Under the pieces are notes generated by a model. The model searched no databases. It saw only the letters and a program-made list of their open reading frames with translations, and was not told where the DNA came from. 14,916 nucleotides of DNA. It comes from Candidatus Latescibacterota bacterium (lineage in GTDB: Bacteria > Latescibacterota > UBA2968 > UBA8231). Within the stretch, counting starts at the first letter, position 1, and each line of letters begins with the position of its first letter. Below are positions 5,479 to 12,379 of this stretch, piece after piece. Location of the stretch: contig JAJDYK010000274.1 of assembly GCA_022825185.1 (NCBI GenBank), positions 1-14,916 on the forward strand. The letters are read 5' to 3'. The position numbers and the translations under genes were made by a program.

Positions 5479-6469
5479 GGGACTTTTCGCGGTCGTTGCC
5501 GCACTCATAGCTAACTCTGTCGCGGCCCAACCCAATCACCTCCTCAAAATTGCCACCCTCGCCCCGGAGGGTAGTAGCTGGGCCAATGTCCTCCGCACCA
5601 TTGACGCAGACGTGCGGCGGGAGACGAGTGGCAACGTAGGCTTCAAAATCTATCCCGGTGGCGTCCAAGGCGACGAGAAGGTCGTCTTGCGCAAGATGCG
5701 CATCGGCCAGCTCCACGGCGGTAATTTTGGCGGCCAAGGCGTCAGCCAGACCTTGCCCGATGTCCTCGCGCTGCAAATGCCCTTTCTCTTCGACAGCTAT
5801 GCCGAAGTAGATTACGTACTCGAAAAAATGGATGCCTTTTACCAACAGGGATACGAGGAACGGGGCTATGTCTTTCTCGGTTGGGCCGACATTGGCTTTG
5901 TCCACATTCTCTCGCAGCAACCCGTAGCTACTGTCGAGGACATGCGTACCCAAAAGGTATGGCAGCTACCCGATGAGCCACTTACCTCCGTGCTTTTCCG
6001 TTTAGCCGGTGTCACCTCGGTTCCCCTGAATATCCCAGATGTCCTCCTCGGGTTGCAGACCAACCTAATCGATGTGGTGTACGCTTCGCCATCGGCAACC
6101 ATTGTCCTCCAGTGGTTTACCCGCGCAAAGTACGTCACCCAACTGCCCATCAACTACACCCTAGGCGCACTCTTGATCGACAAGCGATCTTTCGATAAAA
6201 TTCCCGCCGAAGATCGCGAGCACATCCGCCGCATAACGCGGCAGCACATGATCGACCTGAGTCAGCGCAACCGCCGAGAAAACGACGAAGCCATGACCGT
6301 ATTGCAGGCCAACGGCCTATCGCTAGTCGAGGTTAACCCAAACGATGTAGAGACCTTTAAGGGCCTCGTCGCTAGCGCCGAAGCCGAACTCGTAGGTCGG
6401 GCCTTTTCCCGTGAGGCCCACGAACAAATAGCGCGACACCTCCAAGACTTTCGCCAGACTTCCCCTTGA
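5465..6469 (+). CDS. TRAP transporter solute-binding protein, DctP/TatP-like
   Basis: A 334-residue periplasmic receptor with a Sec signal peptide (about 1-22, cleavage after VAA). KIATLAPEGSSWA (28-40) and KIYPGGVQGDEKVV (61-74) are the family's N-terminal lobe motifs; LQMPFLFDSYAEVDYVL follows at 103-119. In classic TRAP receptors an Arg in a K-[IV]-R-[VT]-P motif salt-bridges the ligand carboxylate. The equivalent here is K-V-W-Q-L-P (164-169), with Trp166 in the Arg position. This resembles TatP-type receptors that work with TatT. Start ATG 5465 lies inside the end of tatT (14-nt overlap), so translation is coupled. The stop TGA (6467-6469) overlaps the TTG of the small permease. Substrate cannot be assigned from sequence. 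Confidence 0.92.
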   Translation: MISFKGLFAVVAALIANSVAAQPNHLLKIATLAPEGSSWANVLRTIDADVRRETSGNVGFKIYPGGVQGDEKVVLRKMRIGQLHGGNFGGQGVSQTLPDVLALQMPFLFDSYAEVDYVLEKMDAFYQQGYEERGYVFLGWADIGFVHILSQQPVATVEDMRTQKVWQLPDEPLTSVLFRLAGVTSVPLNIPDVLLGLQTNLIDVVYASPSATIVLQWFTRAKYVTQLPINYTLGALLIDKRSFDKIPAEDREHIRRITRQHMIDLSQRNRRENDEAMTVLQANGLSLVEVNPNDVETFKGLVASAEAELVGRAFSREAHEQIARHLQDFRQTSP

Positions 6470-6942
6470 GCGGCCAGCCCATCCTCCACCGCCTTGAGAC
6501 CGGCTTTCTCGTCCTCTTAGTAGCCTGCCTGCTAGTGCTGACCTGCGGGCAGATTCTCATGCGCAATCTGTTCTCCATCACCTTCTTGGGCACTGAAAGT
6601 CTCGTGCGGCACCTTGTGTTGTGGATTGGGCTAGCCGGCGCTTTGGTGGCCACCCGGCTCGACAAACACATCCGCATTGATGCTGCGTTGCGCCTGCTAC
6701 CCGCCCGGGCGCGAGCTATTGTCCTGAGTGGCGCGGATTTTTTTGCCGCCGTGCTTTGTTCCTATTTGGCCTATATCGCTGGGCGCTTCGTACTCGACGA
6801 ACGCACATTCGGCACAACGGCTTTCTTTGCCATCCCCGCTTGGATCGCCCAATTGTGCTTTCCCCTCGTCTTTGGCCTGATGGCGCTGCGCTTTCTCTTG
6901 CAGGGCGTGCGCGGCCTTCGCACTCCGGCAGATCGCCCGTGA
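6466..6942 (+). CDS. TRAP transporter small permease subunit (DctQ type)
   Basis: A 158-residue integral membrane protein with four hydrophobic segments (about 12-30, 40-62, 85-107, 122-146), the usual DctQ topology. The motif GQILMRNLF (24-32) followed by ...E-S-L-V-R-H-L-V-L-W-I-G-L-AGA and HIRIDAAL is characteristic; DctQ stabilises the DctM large subunit in the inner membrane. Start is TTG at 6466, overlapping the receptor's TGA as TTGA; no Shine-Dalgarno is visible, fitting coupled translation. It ends in GTGA, where the GTG begins the large subunit. Confidence 0.9.
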   Translation: MSGQPILHRLETGFLVLLVACLLVLTCGQILMRNLFSITFLGTESLVRHLVLWIGLAGALVATRLDKHIRIDAALRLLPARARAIVLSGADFFAAVLCSYLAYIAGRFVLDERTFGTTAFFAIPAWIAQLCFPLVFGLMALRFLLQGVRGLRTPADRP

Positions 6943-8192
6943 GCAGCCTCCTCGCAACCCTAGCCGCCCTAGCCGGCGTCCCGCTCTTTGTGGTCATCAG
7001 CGCGATGGCCATTTTGCACTTCTCCATCGCCGAGATCGATTTAACCGTCGTCTTCATAGAGATGTACCGGATAGCGGAAACGCCGACCTTAACGGCTATT
7101 CCGCTCTTTGCCCTCACGGGCTTTCTCCTCGCTGAAAGCGGCGCAGCGTCTCGGCTGGTGCGATTCTCTCAAGCTTTGCTCGGCTGGCTGCCGGGAGGAT
7201 TGGCCATTATGGCCATTATCGTCTGTGCCCTCTTCACGGCTTTGACCGGAGCTTCGGGGATGACGATTGTCGCGCTCGGCGGACTGCTCTTACCCGCTCT
7301 GCGCCAACAGCGCCTGCCCGATTCGTTTTCCCTCGGGCTAATTACCACCTCGGGCAGCTTGGGATTGCTCTTTCCACCGAGTTTGCCGCTGATCATCTAT
7401 GGCATCGTATCCGAGACGCCGGTAGATCAGCTTTTTATCGCCGGCATCGCCCCCGGCTTGCTCCTGGTAGGTGCCCTGTCTTGCTATAGCTTATTCCAAG
7501 GACGGCGCTGTGCCGCACCCGAACACTCCACCGGATGGCGCGAATTGCCGCAGGCCTTTGTCGCTTGTAGTTGGGAGCTTCTGTTACCGGTGGTGATCTT
7601 CGGGGGGATCTACGGAGGGTTTATCGCCGTCAGCGAAGCCGCGGCCTTGAGCACCCTGTACGCTCTAGTGGTGGTGGTACTAATCCGCCGCGAGATATGC
7701 ATTGGGCAACTGCCGAAAATCATCTGCGACAGCATGGTCCTCGTCGGCGGCATTTTCGTCGTCTTGGCCGCGGCCATGGCCTATACCAATTACCTCATTG
7801 ATGCGGAAATTCCAACGCGCTTGCTCGCCTACATAGAGACTCACATCAGCAGCCGCTTGCTGTTCTTGATTCTCCTCAATGTGTTTCTGCTGGCGGTTGG
7901 CTGTATGATCGACATGTTCTCCGCCCTCCTCATCGTGGTGCCCTTGATCCTGCCCATCGCCGAAGCATACGACGTGCATCCCATTCACCTCGGGATCATT
8001 TTTTTGACCAATCTGGAAATCGGCTACTCGACGCCGCCAGTTGGACTCAATCTCTTTATTGCCAGTATTCGCTTTGAACAGCCCGTACACCGGCTCTACC
8101 GCGTTTCCTTGCCTTTTCTGTTGATTTTGTTGGCTTGTTTAGTCGTGATTACTTACTGGGCTGATTTGAGTTTGTTTCTCGTTGAGTCTTAG
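6939..8192 (+). CDS. TRAP transporter large permease subunit (DctM type)
   Basis: A 417-residue multi-spanning secondary transporter subunit of normal DctM length (~425). The open frame extends upstream to 6756, but that part lies in another frame of dctQ and is not membrane-like. The GTG at 6939, overlapping the dctQ stop as GTGA, gives the standard N-terminus SSLLATLAALAGVPLFVVIS. Conserved blocks include LTGASGMTIVALGG (about 98-111), GSLGLLFPPSLPLIIYG (about 139-155) and, near the C-terminus, NLEIGYSTPPVGLNLFIAS, which form the hairpin/ion-site regions in the IT superfamily. It is last in the TRAP operon. An AT-rich tail with a T8 run follows, without a convincing stem. Confidence 0.92.
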   Translation: MSSLLATLAALAGVPLFVVISAMAILHFSIAEIDLTVVFIEMYRIAETPTLTAIPLFALTGFLLAESGAASRLVRFSQALLGWLPGGLAIMAIIVCALFTALTGASGMTIVALGGLLLPALRQQRLPDSFSLGLITTSGSLGLLFPPSLPLIIYGIVSETPVDQLFIAGIAPGLLLVGALSCYSLFQGRRCAAPEHSTGWRELPQAFVACSWELLLPVVIFGGIYGGFIAVSEAAALSTLYALVVVVLIRREICIGQLPKIICDSMVLVGGIFVVLAAAMAYTNYLIDAEIPTRLLAYIETHISSRLLFLILLNVFLLAVGCMIDMFSALLIVVPLILPIAEAYDVHPIHLGIIFLTNLEIGYSTPPVGLNLFIASIRFEQPVHRLYRVSLPFLLILLACLVVITYWADLSLFLVES

Positions 8193-8226
8193 GTTTTTTT
8201 TGTTTAGTTTATTTACATATTAATCT

Positions 8227-9393
8227 TTATATGAAATTTTCTATTTTGCTAATCACGTGCTGGCCTGCTTTCTCTATATCTTCAGCTTCGAAATCGTACC
8301 CAAGCGCTTGCACGGCCACCGGACCAACCTCGAACTGCTCGTCCACATCGCTACTCGGATAGAGTAAAAAGGCTTGGTGCGTGCCGAGTTGTACCGCATA
8401 GGCGACCACCTGCTGCACATCGCTTTCTACGGGGCCATCAGCCTTGTATTTTGCATCTATTACCGCCACTGGCTGCCCGGTTACCGCTGAGAATAGAGCC
8501 ATGTCCAAGCGAAAGGAAAGCCGATCCGTTCCCTTTAGTCTCGTATGATACTGGGCTTTTAGTTCGACTTTGTGATTGAGCTTGTGGTCGATGAACGCCG
8601 TGCAAAACCGCTCGAATAAAGTCGGCATGTGCATCAGGTACGCCGGTCCTTCCTCGGCCCCTACTCCCCAAGCCGGACTGCGCTGTTGGAGCAAGGGATA
8701 ACACAGCGCGTGCATGGGTCGGTAGTCCTCGTTTAGCCGGTGATACGCTATGCCGAGGCAATCTGCGGGGCGAATGTGGCGATAATTTAGCTCGCTCAGC
8801 ATCCACCAAGCTCGACCGACCATCTGCCGAACGCTCTCGCGGCGGAAGGCAAAGCGCCTCAGGCCGGACAGCGCGTTGGCCAAGATGCGATTGTGGATGA
8901 TATCGGGCGTGTGCTCTGCAAACCGACAGTAGGGATGGACGCCCAGACCGCTGCGCTCGGGGTACATGCGCCCCCGCACCCACCGACTGAGACCCTCGCG
9001 AGTTTGGTAATCCCAAAACAGCCCACGCCGCACCCGTTGCAAGACCTTGCGCGCGAGTACCTCGGCCCAAAACTCGTAGATATCCCCCATCGTGGCCGGA
9101 GCCTTGTACGCTCTGATCTTGGGCAACTGATAGGCGTACTCTAGCATGGGCATGAGCAGCGAGCAGCGTATCTTGGGATTGATTTCCAAGGCGGCATCCG
9201 CGCCCAATGGCACCACGCCGACATAGCCCCGCGACCTAAGCTGATAACACTGGCCATTGAGCGGGCTGGGGAAGCCGAACTCCAGCTCTTTTGGATATTG
9301 GGCGTGCAGGTGCAGGGCCTGTTCGACCGCAAGCTCGACCGCCGGAATCGCGGCCACTTCCTCTTCGATCAACTCGTAGCGTCGCACGTTCAA
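8227..9393 (-). CDS. mcrC: McrC-like restriction nuclease subunit
   Basis: A 388-residue protein of the McrBC 5-methylcytosine-restriction family nuclease subunit. The N-terminal half is the McrC-type adaptor (residues 60-130, with AALEINPKI and YEFWAEVLARKVLQRVRRGL). The C-terminal half is a PD-(D/E)XK nuclease: FERFC (260-264), RLDMAL (295-300), the catalytic D313-A-K315 in VAVIDAKYK, and Gln328 in DVQQVVAYA. In the family, McrC docks on the McrB hexamer, stimulates its GTPase and cuts DNA. Start is TTG at 9393, overlapping the mcrB TGA as TTGA; GTG two codons later is an alternative. Intact motifs suggest an active system. GC falls sharply only after the stop. Confidence 0.92.
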   Translation of the reverse strand: MNVRRYELIEEEVAAIPAVELAVEQALHLHAQYPKELEFGFPSPLNGQCYQLRSRGYVGVVPLGADAALEINPKIRCSLLMPMLEYAYQLPKIRAYKAPATMGDIYEFWAEVLARKVLQRVRRGLFWDYQTREGLSRWVRGRMYPERSGLGVHPYCRFAEHTPDIIHNRILANALSGLRRFAFRRESVRQMVGRAWWMLSELNYRHIRPADCLGIAYHRLNEDYRPMHALCYPLLQQRSPAWGVGAEEGPAYLMHMPTLFERFCTAFIDHKLNHKVELKAQYHTRLKGTDRLSFRLDMALFSAVTGQPVAVIDAKYKADGPVESDVQQVVAYAVQLGTHQAFLLYPSSDVDEQFEVGPVAVQALGYDFEAEDIEKAGQHVISKIENFI

Positions 9394-10823
9394 TCCTGCA
9401 AACGCCCGGCGACCTTGGACCAGCGAAAGCGCGCCATCTGGTCCGGGCGATCAAAAAACACCTCCTCCAGATACGGCTCGATCTCTCCTTGCCAAATATG
9501 CGCCAGTGCCGTTGCGATATCCGCGACCATGAAGAAAGAAATGCCCAGTTCGCAGTCCTCGTCCCCGATGGATTGATTTACTTCTTTTAGTAGCGCGACT
9601 AATTTCTCCGGGGGTATCCCCCTGTTAGCGAGATAATTTGCCAAAAGCTGGTAGTTGGGGCGCAGGCGGGCAAAGCTAAATCGCCGCCGCATGGCCTGGT
9701 CAACCAAGGCGATCGACCGGTCGGCCGTGTTCATCGTGCCGATGAGATAGACGTTGCCAGGAATCGAAAACTCGGGGCCGCCAGCGGCCAAGGTGATCGG
9801 GCGGTCGCGGTATTCTAGCAGGTACATTAGCTCGCCGAAAATGCGCGCGAGGTTTGCGCGGTTGATTTCGTCGATGATCAACGCGCAGGGCTTTTCTCGG
9901 GCTTGGCGCGCCTTGGCGCAAAACCGCAGAAAGTGCCCGGCGGCCAATTCGTAGTGCAATTCGCCTTCTACCACCCGTGGCCGGATCCCCTGGACGAAAT
10001 CCTCATACGCGTACGAAGCGTGGAATTGCACGAGTTCGCTAAAACCGCCGCCGTCCACCAGATAACGCGCCAAGCGCTCAGCCAAGTACGTCTTGCCAGT
10101 CCCGGGCGGACCGTATAGGATGAGTTGCTGCTTGCGCCGCCATTGGTCAATCCAGCCCTTTAGCTGATCCGCACTGTAGCCGGTCTCCTCGGTGAAGGCC
10201 TGGGCATCGTAGCTTGCGCCCGCACGGGTGCCGTCGCGAGCGTGCCGTTCTACGGCCTCTTGTATCTGTTCCATTCGCCGTTCGAGTTCGCTTTCTAAAA
10301 CGACTGGCTGCAATTGCTCGACTTCAAAGGGCCGGACGGGTTGCCGACCCATGCCTTGACGCAATAATGTCGGTTGAACGGGCGCACAGCGATACACCCT
10401 CAGCACGGTCAGCCAAATATATCTCTGCTTAATCCCCACCCGCCATGCTTCGACAGCTTGGACCGTCCACGGCGTCAGTTCGGCCGCCAGCGAACTGATC
10501 CAGTCGGCATTGGGTAGCTTGAAGTAACCTACGGGCACGGCCAGCGAATTCACCAATCCATGCTCTGCCCAGCGCTCGGCTTGCCCTGCGTCCTTAAAAT
10601 CTTCCGGCGACCACCCAGTGTCTGCCTTGCCCGTGGCGTAATAACACGCGGCCTCGCTTTCCCACAAGGGCATAGCTTTCAACAGCCGCGTACCACGAAT
10701 AATCGCCATGGTTTCGCCCGCTGCCAGTGCAGCGACTTCGGGACCGGGGCGGCGCAAAAGTCGGTCGTACGGCCCGGTCAAAGGCTTGTCAAAGCGCAAG
10801 CGGATCGTTTTCAATTTCGCCAT
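9390..10823 (-). CDS. mcrB: McrB-like AAA+ GTPase with unusual N-terminal domain
   Basis: A 477-residue motor subunit. The AAA+ core spans about 225-440: Walker A GPPGTGKT (238-245), QFHASYAYEDFVQGIRP (267-283, typical of McrB), Walker B ALIIDEINRAN (314-324), the McrB GTPase signature MNTADRS (364-370), and Arg-rich RRRF (379-382). Residues 1-180 hold the target-recognition end, which does not look like the E. coli McrB DUF3578 domain. Blocks such as ALAAGETMAIIRG (32-44) and LTVLRVYR (138-145) recall DUF1802, a weak impression not tested. A linker helix (178-198) joins the two. ATG at 10823 has AGAGGA 8 nt upstream. It is coupled to mcrC by TTGA. Confidence 0.93.
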   Translation of the reverse strand: MAKLKTIRLRFDKPLTGPYDRLLRRPGPEVAALAAGETMAIIRGTRLLKAMPLWESEAACYYATGKADTGWSPEDFKDAGQAERWAEHGLVNSLAVPVGYFKLPNADWISSLAAELTPWTVQAVEAWRVGIKQRYIWLTVLRVYRCAPVQPTLLRQGMGRQPVRPFEVEQLQPVVLESELERRMEQIQEAVERHARDGTRAGASYDAQAFTEETGYSADQLKGWIDQWRRKQQLILYGPPGTGKTYLAERLARYLVDGGGFSELVQFHASYAYEDFVQGIRPRVVEGELHYELAAGHFLRFCAKARQAREKPCALIIDEINRANLARIFGELMYLLEYRDRPITLAAGGPEFSIPGNVYLIGTMNTADRSIALVDQAMRRRFSFARLRPNYQLLANYLANRGIPPEKLVALLKEVNQSIGDEDCELGISFFMVADIATALAHIWQGEIEPYLEEVFFDRPDQMARFRWSKVAGRLQD

Positions 10824-10831
10824 TGCACGTA

Positions 10832-10871
10832 TCCTCTATGCAAGATAATAGGCTTGGACCGCTCTTTTCAA
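10832..10871 (-). promoter_or_regulatory. Candidate mcrB promoter and ribosome binding site
   Basis: On the minus strand AGAGGA (10837-10832) sits 8 nt before the mcrB ATG, a good Shine-Dalgarno. Upstream, TATTAT (10850-10845) is preceded by TTGAAA (10871-10866) at a short 15-nt spacing; a shifted -35 TTTTGA gives 17 nt. The ribosome site is convincing, the promoter tentative. Confidence 0.4.
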
Positions 10872-10920
10872 AAGCTGAGCCTTTTTTATTTTTTGCTCTC
10901 CCTCAAGCCCTCAAGGTCCC

Positions 10921-12333
10921 TTGATCCACCGACTCTCTCTGACCATATCCAAGCTAGCGCCCAAACAATGGGTGGGCTTGCTATTGGGTATCACGGCCCT
11001 CCTCTTGGGCTTTGCCGCCCCTCTGACTGCGCTGCCTAGCCTAGTGCAAAATGCCCTTGGCATCGCCTTTTTTGCCCTGTTTTTTTGGACTACTGAACCC
11101 ATCCCTATCGCGCTAAGTTCGGTGGGGGTGCTTGTCTTAATCCCGGTCGTTGGTCTGCTGAGCTTCGAGCAGAGCCTAGCCCCTTTTGTCTCTAAGACGG
11201 TCTGGCTCGTCCTCGCCGGCATGGCCCTGAGCCTGGGGGTGGCCAAAACCGGCCTCGGAGATGCACTAGCTGCTTGGCTTCAGTCCCGTCTGTCTCAACG
11301 CCCCTTTTTCCTACTTTGCCAGTTGCACCTTATCGGGTTAGTGACGGCTTTCCTGATCCCGTCAGGGGTAATTCGCGTCCTGTTCCTGATGCCGATTGGC
11401 ATCGCCCTCGTCGAACGTCTGCCCGTCCGCCCATCGCCGCATCTCAAGGCCGCGGTGCTACTCTCCCTGCTTTGCAGCACGTATTTCGGAGGCTGTGGAC
11501 TTCTGACCGGCTCCGTGCCCAACTTGGTCCTGGCCGGCCAATACGAAAAAACCCAAGGCGCACCCATATTTTGGGCCACTTGGTTGTATTGGATGTTTCC
11601 GGTCATCGGCTTTCTGCGCACGCTGGTATCGCTCGGCGCGATCTGGATGCTTTTCGGCCGCCACCTCGACAGCCATGTTATTCAGCGAGTCCCTTCCCCG
11701 AGCAGCGCACCGCTGACCCGCGTCCAGCGACGGGCCCTGTACATTCTCCTTGCGGGCGTGGGCTTGTGGTCCACGGATCTCTTGCACCACATCCAACCCG
11801 TCTATATTGGTTTGGGCCTAGTGGTGTTGTTCCTCTGGCCGCGCTGGGGACTGCTCCGTTTTGGCGACTTGGTCAAGGTGCGTTTCGCGCTCCTAGTTTA
11901 CATTGTCGCTTTGCTCACGCTGGGCCACGCCTTGGACGCGGCCGGATTTAACCATCTGTTCATCGCGGCTTGCAGTGAGTATCTGGCGTTGGAGGAATAC
12001 GGCTGGCTGGGCAAGCATCTGTCGCTTTGTTTGGTCGCCCTCCCTCTTGATTTCCTGATGGATATAGCCGCCGTAGCCGGTGTAGCGACCATCCCCCTAA
12101 TGGAATTAGGTGCCCAACACGGAGTCGCGCCGCTACCGGCAGCATTCAGCGTAGCCATGGCTACGACCTTGGCCTTTTTGCCCTACCAGTCAGCACCTTT
12201 CATGGTGGCCTATGGTTTTCGGCAGCTCTCCATGCAGCAGCTCGTCCTCGCCCAGGGCCTTATTTCCGCAGCATCCTTGGTCCTGCTCTGTCCGCTCAAC
12301 CTGCTCTATTGGCGGTGGTTAGGGCTAATTTGA
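10921..12333 (+). CDS. SLC13/DASS-type anion:sodium symporter-like permease
   Basis: A 470-residue polytopic membrane protein (about 11-12 hydrophobic segments). It fits the divalent anion:Na+ symporter/ion transporter superfamily. FFWTTEPIPIALSSVGVLVLIPVVGLL (54-80) is the family's early motif, and SKTVWLVLAGMALSLGVAKTGLG (91-113) matches the second conserved block. IPSGVIRVLFLMPIG (146-160) stands where the first Ser-Asn-Thr ion-site hairpin is expected, and FGGCGLLTGSVPNLVLAG (189-206) matches the GT-PN region. The second half contains VATIPLMELGA and FLPYQSAPFMVAYG. Substrate (sulfate, dicarboxylate or other) cannot be told. Start is TTG at 10921 with a weak AGG 4 nt upstream; no in-frame ATG exists until residue 101, well inside the fold. 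It is divergent from mcrB and 46 nt before the purB start. Confidence 0.8.
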   Translation: MIHRLSLTISKLAPKQWVGLLLGITALLLGFAAPLTALPSLVQNALGIAFFALFFWTTEPIPIALSSVGVLVLIPVVGLLSFEQSLAPFVSKTVWLVLAGMALSLGVAKTGLGDALAAWLQSRLSQRPFFLLCQLHLIGLVTAFLIPSGVIRVLFLMPIGIALVERLPVRPSPHLKAAVLLSLLCSTYFGGCGLLTGSVPNLVLAGQYEKTQGAPIFWATWLYWMFPVIGFLRTLVSLGAIWMLFGRHLDSHVIQRVPSPSSAPLTRVQRRALYILLAGVGLWSTDLLHHIQPVYIGLGLVVLFLWPRWGLLRFGDLVKVRFALLVYIVALLTLGHALDAAGFNHLFIAACSEYLALEEYGWLGKHLSLCLVALPLDFLMDIAAVAGVATIPLMELGAQHGVAPLPAAFSVAMATTLAFLPYQSAPFMVAYGFRQLSMQQLVLAQGLISAASLVLLCPLNLLYWRWLGLI

Positions 12334-12336
12334 CGC

Positions 12337-12362
12337 GCATTGGCGTTTATGATGCCCAATGC
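12337..12362 (+). promoter_or_regulatory. Stem-loop ahead of purB
   Basis: GCATTGG (12337-12343) and CCAATGC (12356-12362) form a perfect 7-bp inverted repeat with a 12-nt loop, just after the transporter stop codon and 17 nt before the preferred purB start. There is no T-tract after it, so it is not a typical intrinsic terminator; it may be an mRNA processing or translation-control element, or chance. Confidence 0.3.
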
Positions 12363-12379
12363 TTATGATAAATCACGTC

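Noticed and set aside
5408..5953. 181-codon minus-strand open frame opposite the TRAP receptor
   Set aside because: Antisense to a well-supported gene with signal peptide and family motifs; no independent start site or motif.
8181..8215. Possible intrinsic terminator after dctM
   Set aside because: There is a T8 run at 8194-8201, but the only stem nearby is about 3 bp, too weak to call.
10560..11039. Plus-strand open frame spanning the mcrB-DASS intergenic region
   Set aside because: Antisense to the start of mcrB and out of frame with the transporter; no membrane or domain pattern.
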